A stretch of DNA of 11,127 nucleotides from Comamonadaceae bacterium (GTDB lineage: Bacteria > Pseudomonadota > Gammaproteobacteria > Burkholderiales > Burkholderiaceae_C): positions 1 through 11,127 of the forward strand of contig CANGOY010000041.1 in NCBI GenBank assembly GCA_947455585.1, in the 5' to 3' direction. The notes beneath the pieces were generated by a model that searched no databases, was not told the origin of the DNA, and worked only from the letters and a program-made list of their open reading frames with translations. This document shows positions 1-5,491 of the stretch, one piece after another (within the stretch, counting starts at the first letter, position 1; every line of letters starts with the position of its first letter). A program made the translations under genes and the position numbers.

Positions 1-933
1 ATGGGTGGCCTGTCTGCCGAACGTGATGTGTCCATCATGTCAGGCAGCGGCGTGCTCAAGGCTTTGCAAATCAAGGGTGTGAATGCCAATGCGTTTGACC
101 CCGCCGAGCGCAGCTTGGATGAGCTCAAACGCGAAGGCTACACACACGCTTTCATCGCCTTGCATGGTCGCTATGGTGAAGACGGTGCCGTGCAAGGTGC
201 GTTGGAGTTGCTGGGCATTCCCTACACCGGCTCAGGCGTTATGGCTTCTGCCATGGCGATGGACAAAGTGATGACCAAACGCGTGTGGAGTGCCGTCGGC
301 TTGTCGACACCAGGGTACGTGTGGTTGTCACCCGAAGACCAAACGGCAGACAACATCCAAGCCATCCCAGCCAAGTTGGGTTTGCCATTGATCGTCAAGC
401 CACCCCGCGAAGGCTCATCGATTGGCATGAGCAAAGTCACGCAAGCTGGCGACATCACAGCAGCCGCTGAGTTGGCTACCCAGTACGACCCCGATTTGTT
501 GGCAGAAGAATTCATCACAGGCGAAGAGCTGACTTGCCCCATTTTGGGCAACGGCCCGAATGCCCGTGCATTGCCCGTGGTGCGTATTGCGGCACCCGAT
601 GGCGCGTATGACTACAACCACAAGTACTTCACAGACGATGTGAAGTACCACTGCCCATCCGGTTTACCTGAAGCCGAAGAGCAAGAAATTCAACGTTTGG
701 TGGTGGCCGCGTATCGCGCCTTGGGCTGCCGTGGTTGGGGCCGTGCCGACATCATGTTGCGCGCCTCTGACCGCAAACCGTTTTTGCTAGAGATGAACAC
801 ATCGCCCGGTATGACCAGTCATTCGTTAGTGCCCATGTCAGCACGTGCCGCAGGCATCAGTTACGAAGACCTGTGCTTGATGTTGCTTGAGAGCGCCACG
901 CTCGACCATCCCGGAAGCTCTAAAGCCGTATGA
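1..933 (+). CDS. ddlB: D-alanine--D-alanine ligase (5' partial)
   Basis: ATP-grasp enzyme that joins two D-alanines in the cytoplasm, giving the dipeptide that MurF adds to the peptidoglycan precursor. 310 codons are visible. The first visible residues, MGGLSAERDVS, match the family's glycine-rich N-terminal motif, which normally follows a beta strand of about 8-18 residues. The ATG at base 1 is therefore probably internal and the true start lies upstream. Family landmarks follow in order: HGRYGEDG (55-62), YTGSGVMASAMAMDK (75-89), the ATP-binding loop REGSSIGMS (136-144), the omega-loop region YDYNHKYF...CPSG (203-221), GCRGWGRADIM (242-252) and the metal/substrate segment EMNTSPGMTSHSLVPM (264-279). 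The stop overlaps the ftsQ start as ATGA (930-933), so the two are probably translationally coupled. Identification is very secure; only the start is missing. Confidence 0.96.
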   Translation: MGGLSAERDVSIMSGSGVLKALQIKGVNANAFDPAERSLDELKREGYTHAFIALHGRYGEDGAVQGALELLGIPYTGSGVMASAMAMDKVMTKRVWSAVGLSTPGYVWLSPEDQTADNIQAIPAKLGLPLIVKPPREGSSIGMSKVTQAGDITAAAELATQYDPDLLAEEFITGEELTCPILGNGPNARALPVVRIAAPDGAYDYNHKYFTDDVKYHCPSGLPEAEEQEIQRLVVAAYRALGCRGWGRADIMLRASDRKPFLLEMNTSPGMTSHSLVPMSARAAGISYEDLCLMLLESATLDHPGSSKAV

Positions 934-1751
934 CCACGCGCTACACCCACATGCGACCCCGTCCCGAGGTGAATGCCTCGGTGGCGGTGCCGCTCGACGT
1001 CAAGCTCATGCACATGGCGGCTTCGCTCATGTTTGTGGGTTTGGTCGTGGGTGCGTTGGTGGCGGGTGTGTGGGCTTTGGTGCAGTTGCCAGCGTTTGCA
1101 TTGCGTGGCATCACCGTCAAGGGTGATGTCGAGCACAACAACGAAGTGACCTTGCGCGCCAATGTGGTGACCAAGTTCACCGGCAATTTCTTCACAGCCG
1201 ATTTGGGTCGTGTGCGCAACGCGTTTGAAAGCGTGCCTTGGGTGCGTTTGGCTTCGGTGCAGCGTGAGTTTCCTAACCGCTTGCGCGTGACGCTGCAAGA
1301 GCACAAGCCCGTCGCTTACTGGGGTGACGATGGCGAGCAGCGCATGGTCAACAGCTATGGCGAAGTGTTTGAAGCCAATGTGGGCGATTTGGACGACGAC
1401 AAAATGCCGCGCCTGAGTGGGCCTGACAGCCAATCGCAACAAGTGTTGGAGATGTATTTGGCACTGGCCCCTGTGCTGAAAGATTTGACGCTGTCGCTCG
1501 ACAGTTTGGCGCTGACCGACCGCGGCAGCTGGCGTGCCAAGTTGGCACACGGCGCAGTGATTGAGTTGGGACGCGGCAGTGTGGATGACGTGATGGTGCG
1601 CGTGCAGCGTGTATCACAAACCTTGGCGCAAGTGACGCACAAGCTGGGCCGCAAGGCGTCAGCGATTGAGTCTGCAGATTTGCGACACGACAACGGTTAT
1701 GCGCTTCGTTTGCGCGGGGTGAGCACGCAAGACGTGTCCGCCAAACGCTAA
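930..1751 (+). CDS. ftsQ: Cell division protein FtsQ
   Basis: Bitopic inner-membrane divisome protein. With FtsB and FtsL it forms the complex that links early cytoplasmic division proteins to septal peptidoglycan synthesis by FtsW/FtsI. The 273 residues show a short basic cytoplasmic tail (about 1-27), one hydrophobic segment (about 28-52, rich in V, G, A and L), then a POTRA domain beginning at FALRGITVKGDV (56-67). The POTRA includes the family-typical SVPWVRLASVQREFPN (101-116) and ends near LQEHKPVAYW. A beta domain with the NSYGEVFE motif (141-148) follows. The length is normal for betaproteobacterial FtsQ. The start codon shares ATGA with the ddlB stop, and ftsA begins 31 bases after this stop, the usual dcw order. 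No good Shine-Dalgarno sequence sits close to the ATG, which supports coupling to ddlB. Confidence 0.96.
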   Translation: MTTRYTHMRPRPEVNASVAVPLDVKLMHMAASLMFVGLVVGALVAGVWALVQLPAFALRGITVKGDVEHNNEVTLRANVVTKFTGNFFTADLGRVRNAFESVPWVRLASVQREFPNRLRVTLQEHKPVAYWGDDGEQRMVNSYGEVFEANVGDLDDDKMPRLSGPDSQSQQVLEMYLALAPVLKDLTLSLDSLALTDRGSWRAKLAHGAVIELGRGSVDDVMVRVQRVSQTLAQVTHKLGRKASAIESADLRHDNGYALRLRGVSTQDVSAKR

Positions 1752-1782
1752 CGAGCAGAAGAAGAGAAAGAACGAGGCTGTT

Positions 1783-3012
1783 ATGGCAAAAGAGTACAAA
1801 GATTTGGTGGTCGGCTTAGACATTGGCACAGCCAAGGTCATGGTGGTCGTGGCCGAAGTGTTGCCCGATGGTGAGCTCAAGCTCGCAGGCCTAGGCGTGG
1901 CCCCCAGCAACGGTTTGAAGCGTGGCGTGGTGGTCAACATCGACGCGACAGTTCAAAGCATTCAGCAAGCTTTGAAAGAAGCCGAGTTGATGGCTGATTG
2001 CAAAATTACGCGCGTGTACACAGGCATCACTGGCAGCCACATTCGTGGCATCAACTCCACCGGCATGGTGGCGGTGAAAGACAAAGAGGTCACCGCCGCC
2101 GATGTGGCTCGCGTGGTGGAAACTGCCAAAGCCATCAACATCTCCACTGACCAACGTTTGCTGCTGGTACAGCCGCAAGAGTTTGTGATTGATGGCCAAG
2201 ACGTGCGCGAGCCCATTGGCATGAGTGGCATCCGCTTAGAAGCCAAAGTGCACATCGTCACCGGCGCGCAAAGCGCGGCCGAAAACATCATCAAGTGCGT
2301 GCGTCGTTGCGGCTTGGACGTGGACCGCCTGATGCTCAACCCATTGGCCTCCAGCATGTCGGTGTTGACTGACGATGAACGCGAACTGGGCGTGGCCTTG
2401 GTCGATATTGGAGCGGGCACGACCGACGTGGCCATCTTCACCAACGGTGCGATTCGCCATACCGCAGTCATTCCTATTGCCGGTGACTTGATCACCAGTG
2501 ACATTGCGATGGCTTTGCGCACACCTACCAAAGACGCTGAAGAAATCAAGATTGAATCTGGCTATGCCAAACAACTGTTGGCCGACCCAGACGTGCAAGT
2601 GGAAGTGCCGGGCCTGGGTGACCGCACGCCACGCATGTTGAGCCGTCAAGCTTTGGCTGGTGTGATTGAGCCGCGCGTGGAAGAAATCTTCTCACTAGTG
2701 CAGCAAGTCATTCGCGACTCGGGCTACGAAGAAGTGTTGTCGTCGGGCATTGTGCTCACGGGTGGCAGCGCGGTCATGCCGGGCATGGTCGAGTTGGGTG
2801 AAGACATTTTCTTGAAGCCCGTGCGTCGCGGTGTACCTCAGTACAGCAGCGCCTTGGCCGACATGGTGTCGCAGCCACGTGCTGCCACGGTGATGGGCTT
2901 ACTGGCTGAGGCTGGTGTGGACCGCCAACGCGGCTTCAAAGTTTCACAAAAGAGTGGGTCGGTCAATTCGTTGATGGACCGTCTCAAAGACTGGTTTGTG
3001 GGGAACTTTTAA
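1783..3012 (+). CDS. ftsA: Cell division protein FtsA
   Basis: Actin-like ATPase that anchors FtsZ filaments to the inner membrane and recruits later divisome proteins. The 409 residues begin with the phosphate-1 motif VVGLDIGTAKV (9-19). They continue through the FtsA-specific 1C domain (about 85-165, including TGITGSHIRGIN), the phosphate-2 motif VDIGAGTTDVAIF (207-219) and the adenosine motif GIVLTGGSAVMPG (322-334). The last 17 or so residues, around SLMDRLKDWFVGNF, form the expected amphipathic membrane-targeting helix. Length is normal. A GAGG ribosome binding site (1774-1777) lies 5 bases before the ATG. The gene follows ftsQ by 31 bases and is separated from ftsZ by an unusually elaborate 182-base gap. 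Confidence 0.98.
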   Translation: MAKEYKDLVVGLDIGTAKVMVVVAEVLPDGELKLAGLGVAPSNGLKRGVVVNIDATVQSIQQALKEAELMADCKITRVYTGITGSHIRGINSTGMVAVKDKEVTAADVARVVETAKAINISTDQRLLLVQPQEFVIDGQDVREPIGMSGIRLEAKVHIVTGAQSAAENIIKCVRRCGLDVDRLMLNPLASSMSVLTDDERELGVALVDIGAGTTDVAIFTNGAIRHTAVIPIAGDLITSDIAMALRTPTKDAEEIKIESGYAKQLLADPDVQVEVPGLGDRTPRMLSRQALAGVIEPRVEEIFSLVQQVIRDSGYEEVLSSGIVLTGGSAVMPGMVELGEDIFLKPVRRGVPQYSSALADMVSQPRAATVMGLLAEAGVDRQRGFKVSQKSGSVNSLMDRLKDWFVGNF

Positions 3013-3043
3013 ACATGATTCCTCAAACCTTGCTTTACCTTGC

Positions 3044-3057
3044 GCGGGGTAGCCCGC
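3044..3057 (+). promoter_or_regulatory. Small GC hairpin in ftsA-ftsZ gap
   Basis: GCGGG (3044-3048) pairs with CCCGC (3053-3057) around a four-base loop GTAG, giving five uninterrupted G-C pairs. It is not followed by a T-run, so it does not look like an intrinsic terminator. It lies 10 bases upstream of the larger stem-loop and may form one structured leader with it. Confidence 0.4.
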
Positions 3058-3066
3058 CGCAGCGAC

Positions 3067-3098
3067 CGTACAGGCATCGACGATGTCGAACCTGTGCG
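3067..3098 (+). promoter_or_regulatory. Strong stem-loop in the ftsZ leader
   Basis: The outer arm CGTACAGG (3067-3074) pairs with CCTGTGCG (3091-3098) over eight pairs, one of them G-T. After a small internal loop (CA opposite A), TCGAC (3077-3081) pairs with GTCGA (3085-3089) around a GAT loop. This gives 13 base pairs within 32 bases, in non-coding DNA about 100 bases before ftsZ. No T-run follows, so termination is unlikely. An RNA control element, an RNase processing site or, as DNA, a protein-binding dyad are all possible. The structure was read directly; its role is unknown. Confidence 0.55.
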
Positions 3099-3129
3099 CC
3101 CAACGCGCCACCCTCGTAGAAGGAGCGCG

Positions 3130-3198
3130 ATGAACTACAAGCAAAAAATAAACGACTTAGGCAACTGCAAAATTTTTAGATTAGGAGAAACATCATGA
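3130..3198 (+). CDS. Candidate leader peptide (22 codons) coupled to ftsZ
   Basis: A short reading frame directly upstream of ftsZ encodes MNYKQKINDLGNCKIFRLGE plus two more residues. It has a good Shine-Dalgarno sequence, GAAGGAG (3119-3125), four bases before its ATG. Its stop TGA overlaps the ftsZ ATG as ATGA (3195-3198), the same arrangement as ddlB/ftsQ and two junctions of the minus-strand operon. It uses codons that look rare here (ATA, TTA twice, AGA) and is strikingly AT-rich, unlike the neighbouring genes. The AT-rich stretch could instead simply be an unstructured ribosome landing area, with the frame arising by chance. I do not recognise the peptide. If translated, it would probably deliver ribosomes to the ftsZ start rather than act as a protein. 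Confidence 0.4.
   Translation: MNYKQKINDLGNCKIFRLGETS
3183..3188 (+). promoter_or_regulatory. ftsZ ribosome binding site
   Basis: AGGAGA lies six bases before the ftsZ ATG, a near-ideal Shine-Dalgarno sequence. It sits inside the last codons of the 22-codon small ORF and in AT-rich, probably unstructured sequence (AAAATTTTT at 3169-3177 just upstream). ftsZ can therefore be initiated independently as well as by coupling. Confidence 0.8.
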
Positions 3199-4457
3199 GC
3201 ATCGAAATGATCGAAGTTGAAGCATTCAACTCAGGCACCCAAATTAAAGTCATTGGCGTGGGCGGCGGCGGCGGCAACGCTGTTGAACACATGATCAGCT
3301 CTGGCGTTCAAGGCGTCGAGTTCGTGACGGCAAACACCGACGCACAAGCACTGCGCGTGAGCAATGCGCATAAAGTCATTCAACTGGGCTCTAGCGGCCT
3401 AGGCGCTGGCAGCAAGCCAGAGCGCGGCCGTGAAGCCGCAGAAGCCGCGATTGACGACATCCGCTTGGCGCTGGAAGGCACCAACATGCTGTTCGTCACC
3501 GCTGGTATGGGTGGCGGCACGGGCACAGGTGCCGCCCCTGTGGTAGCACGCGTGGCACGCGAGATGGGCATCTTGACCGTCGGCGTGGTGACCAAGCCAT
3601 TCGAGTTTGAAGGCAGCCGTCGCATGGGCAACGCTGAAGCCGGTTTGGCTGAACTCGAAGCCAACGTCGACTCACTCATTGTGGTGTTGAACGAAAAGCT
3701 GATGGATGTGTTGGGCGAAGACGCCAGCCAAGACCAAGCCTTCGCATTTGCCAACGACGTGTTGAAAAACTCGGTCGGCGGTATTGCTGAAATCATCAAC
3801 GTCGAAGCTTTGGTGAACGTCGACTTTGAAGACGTGCGCACCGTGATGAGCGAAACCGGCAAAGCCATGATGGGCACAGCAGCGGCCAGCGGCCCAGACC
3901 GTGCGCGCATCGCGGCTGAACAAGCGGTGGCTTGCCCATTGCTCGAAGGCGTAGACATGTCGGGTGCCAAGGGCGTGTTGGTGTTGATCACCGCAGCCAA
4001 GGGCGGCTTGAAGTTGTCTGAGTCTCGCGAAGCCATGAACACGATTCGCAAGTTTGCTTCGCCAGACGCACATGTGATTTACGGTACTGCTTACGACGAA
4101 AACTTGGGCGACCAAATTCGCGTCACCGTGGTGGCCACAGGTTTGGCCGGCAGCCGCCGTGCTGCACCTCAGTTGCAAGTGTTGCGCACAGGTACGGACG
4201 GCGTGGGCTTCCCCACCACACAAGCACCTAATGCATCGCCTGCTGGCGTGTTGGCTGCTGCCACGGGTGGCTTGGCTGGTTTGGCCAGCGGTTTGGGAAT
4301 TGGCTCTGCTGCTGCACAACCCAACTACGATTCCATGAACTCTCCCGCCGTGTGGCGCGGCAACCGCACCTCGGCAGCTGCCAAGGTCGATGCCTTGTCT
4401 TCCGGCGGCATGGACGACTACGAAATCCCAGCCTTCTTGCGCAAGCAAGCAGATTGA
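3195..4457 (+). CDS. ftsZ: Cell division GTPase FtsZ
   Basis: Tubulin homologue that polymerises with GTP into the cytokinetic Z ring at midcell and organises the divisome. The 420 residues show the GTP-binding glycine loop GVGGGGGNAV (21-30) and the tubulin signature GMGGGTGTGAAP (104-115). The KPFEFEGSRR segment (134-143) follows, then the T7 synergy loop NVDFEDV (208-214) with its catalytic aspartates. The globular domain ends near residue 320. A linker of about 85 residues follows, with an unusual uncharged Gly/Ala/Leu-rich stretch at about 349-374. The C-terminal conserved peptide DDYEIPAFLRKQAD (407-420) binds FtsA and other membrane tethers. The protein is longer than E. coli FtsZ (383 residues) because of the linker. 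It lies downstream of ftsA behind a structured leader. Confidence 0.99.
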   Translation: MSIEMIEVEAFNSGTQIKVIGVGGGGGNAVEHMISSGVQGVEFVTANTDAQALRVSNAHKVIQLGSSGLGAGSKPERGREAAEAAIDDIRLALEGTNMLFVTAGMGGGTGTGAAPVVARVAREMGILTVGVVTKPFEFEGSRRMGNAEAGLAELEANVDSLIVVLNEKLMDVLGEDASQDQAFAFANDVLKNSVGGIAEIINVEALVNVDFEDVRTVMSETGKAMMGTAAASGPDRARIAAEQAVACPLLEGVDMSGAKGVLVLITAAKGGLKLSESREAMNTIRKFASPDAHVIYGTAYDENLGDQIRVTVVATGLAGSRRAAPQLQVLRTGTDGVGFPTTQAPNASPAGVLAAATGGLAGLASGLGIGSAAAQPNYDSMNSPAVWRGNRTSAAAKVDALSSGGMDDYEIPAFLRKQAD

Positions 4458-4482
4458 GATTCATTAATCACTGCGATTAAAT
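4454..4482 (+). promoter_or_regulatory. Candidate sigma-70 promoter for lpxC
   Basis: TTGAGA (4454-4459; five of six consensus positions) is followed after exactly 17 bases by TTAAAT (4477-4482; four of six). The -35 box overlaps the ftsZ stop codon. Transcription would start near 4489, giving a leader of roughly 35 bases before the lpxC GTG. An alternative -10-like box, TAAAAT, sits at 4513-4518 but has no recognisable -35. Starting from it would place the first transcribed base at about the GTG itself. Confidence 0.4.
4464..4480 (+). promoter_or_regulatory. Perfect 6-bp dyad between lpxC -35 and -10
   Basis: TTAATC (4464-4469) and GATTAA (4475-4480) form a perfect inverted repeat around ACTGC. 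The dyad falls in the spacer and -10 of the candidate lpxC promoter, where a repressor site would be effective. It is short and AT-rich, so chance is a real alternative. I recognise no regulator for it. Confidence 0.25.
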
Positions 4483-4484
4483 AT

Positions 4485-4512
4485 GTGAATCACCCCCGAG
4501 CGGGGGATTCAC
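4485..4512 (+). terminator. Large hairpin after ftsZ, terminator-like
   Basis: GTGAAT (4485-4490) pairs with ATTCAC (4507-4512), and CCCCC (4493-4497) pairs with GGGGG (4502-4506), around a GAGC loop with a two-base bulge. That is 11 base pairs. The following bases, TAAAATCTCATT, are not a proper T-run, so it is a poor intrinsic terminator by sequence. It may partly terminate, or protect the 3' end of the ftsZ message. It ends 12 bases before lpxC. Confidence 0.45.
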
Positions 4513-4524
4513 TAAAATCTCATT

Positions 4525-5448
4525 GTGCTTAAACAAAGAACCCTGCAATCCCTCACCAAGGCGGTAGGTGTTGGTCTTCACAGCGGTCAACGCGTGGAGC
4601 TGACACTGCGCCCAGCTCAACCCGACACGGGCATCGTGTTCCGTCGGGTGGATTTGCCGCAGCCTGTCGATATTCCCATCACAGCCACGGCAGTGACGGA
4701 TACGCGTTTGGCGTCGACCATTTCCAATGGCGGAGCGAAGGTGTTCACGGTGGAGCATTTGATGTCGGCCTGTGCAGGCCTTGGCATTGACAATCTCTAC
4801 ATCGACATCACGGCAGAAGAAGTGCCCATTCTTGATGGGTCTGCTTCGTCGTTTGTGTTCTTGCTGCAAAGTGCGGGCATCGTGGAGCAAAACGCGCCCA
4901 AGCGTTTCATCCGCGTGTTGAAAACGGTAGAAGTGCGTGAAGGCGAGGGCGCCAATGTGAAGTGGGCGCGACTCGACCCGCATCATGGCTACAAGCTCAG
5001 CTTCGAAATTGATTTCCGCCATCCCGCGGTGGACTCGACCGGTCAAAGCGTGGTGTTTGACATGGACGTCAACGACTACACGCGCGACATTGCACGCGCA
5101 CGCACCTTTGGCTTTACACGCGATGTGGAAATGATGCGTGCCAATGGCTTGGCCTTGGGCGGCGGCTTGGACAACGCCATCGTGATGGACGACTACAAGG
5201 TGTTGAACAGCGACGGCTTGCGCTATGACGACGAGTTTGTAAAACACAAAATCCTCGATGCCATGGGCGATTTGTTTTTGATTGGCAAACCTTTGTTGGC
5301 CTCGTATGTGGCGTTTCGGTCGGGCCACGCCATGAACAACTTGCTGCTGCGTGAGCTGCTGAGTCAGCCAGATGCCTATGAGGTTGTCACCTTTGACGAT
5401 GCTCGCAAAGCACCTCAAGGTTTGGCGCAACTCGCGCCCGCTTGGTAA
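4525..5448 (+). CDS. lpxC: UDP-3-O-acyl-N-acetylglucosamine deacetylase LpxC
   Basis: Zinc amidohydrolase catalysing the first committed step of lipid A synthesis: removal of the N-acetyl group from UDP-3-O-acyl-GlcNAc in the cytoplasm. The 307 residues begin MLKQRTLQSLTKAVGVGLHS, the family's usual N-terminus, so I accept the GTG start at 4525. Zinc and catalytic residues are visible: E77-H78 in VEHLMS, H241 and D245 in HKILDAMGD, and H268 in SGHAMNN. PILDGSAS (101-108) is also typical. The length is normal. There is no Shine-Dalgarno sequence before the GTG; the nearest G-run (4502-4506) is inside the hairpin. Initiation therefore looks weak, coupled to something else, or leaderless. The kinase gene follows after 43 bases. 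Confidence 0.97.
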   Translation: MLKQRTLQSLTKAVGVGLHSGQRVELTLRPAQPDTGIVFRRVDLPQPVDIPITATAVTDTRLASTISNGGAKVFTVEHLMSACAGLGIDNLYIDITAEEVPILDGSASSFVFLLQSAGIVEQNAPKRFIRVLKTVEVREGEGANVKWARLDPHHGYKLSFEIDFRHPAVDSTGQSVVFDMDVNDYTRDIARARTFGFTRDVEMMRANGLALGGGLDNAIVMDDYKVLNSDGLRYDDEFVKHKILDAMGDLFLIGKPLLASYVAFRSGHAMNNLLLRELLSQPDAYEVVTFDDARKAPQGLAQLAPAW

Positions 5449-5462
5449 AAACGTTATCGATA

Positions 5463-5476
5463 TCACCGCACGGTGA
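5463..5476 (+). promoter_or_regulatory. Inverted repeat just before the kinase ribosome binding site
   Basis: TCACCG (5463-5468) and CGGTGA (5471-5476) form a perfect dyad in the 43-base lpxC-kinase gap. As RNA it could fold into a five-pair hairpin with loop GCAC, directly against the AGAAGGG (5476-5482) that serves as the kinase ribosome binding site. Two further small palindromes, AACGTT and TATCGATA, lie just upstream at 5450-5462. It could be an operator or a translational brake; no function can be assigned from sequence. Confidence 0.3.
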
Positions 5477-5491
5477 GAAGGGCTTGAGAAC

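Larger units (their letters stand above)
3015..3119 (+). other. Possible upstream small ORF (34 codons) after ftsA
   Basis: An ATG two bases after the ftsA stop opens 34 codons to a TAG at 3117-3119. The product would start MIPQTLLYLARG and become arginine- and proline-rich. The frame runs through both hairpins in the gap and stops just before the ribosome binding site of the next small ORF. That would suit a leader peptide whose translation opens the hairpins. Only a loose GGGGA (about 3000-3004) lies upstream, and the composition could be accidental. I regard it as a weak candidate without known function. Confidence 0.15.

Noticed and set aside
1..3. ATG at base 1 as the true start of ddlB
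   Set aside because: The family has an N-terminal beta strand before the GG-x-SAER motif, so an ATG coding the residue right before GG is almost surely internal and the start lies outside the window.
861..1550. A 229-codon minus-strand frame across the ddlB-ftsQ junction
   Set aside because: It overlaps two securely identified genes and gives a His/Gln-rich product, as expected of an antisense shadow.
3157..3182. A promoter in the AT-rich stretch just before ftsZ (TAGATT as -10)
   Set aside because: No acceptable -35 box lies at the right distance, and the AT-richness is explained as well by an unstructured ribosome landing area.
3672..4448. A 258-codon minus-strand frame opposite ftsZ, with a similar 223-codon frame at 3380-4051
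   Set aside because: FtsZ is unmistakable here. The antisense products are low-complexity or Cys/His-rich and lack any motif.
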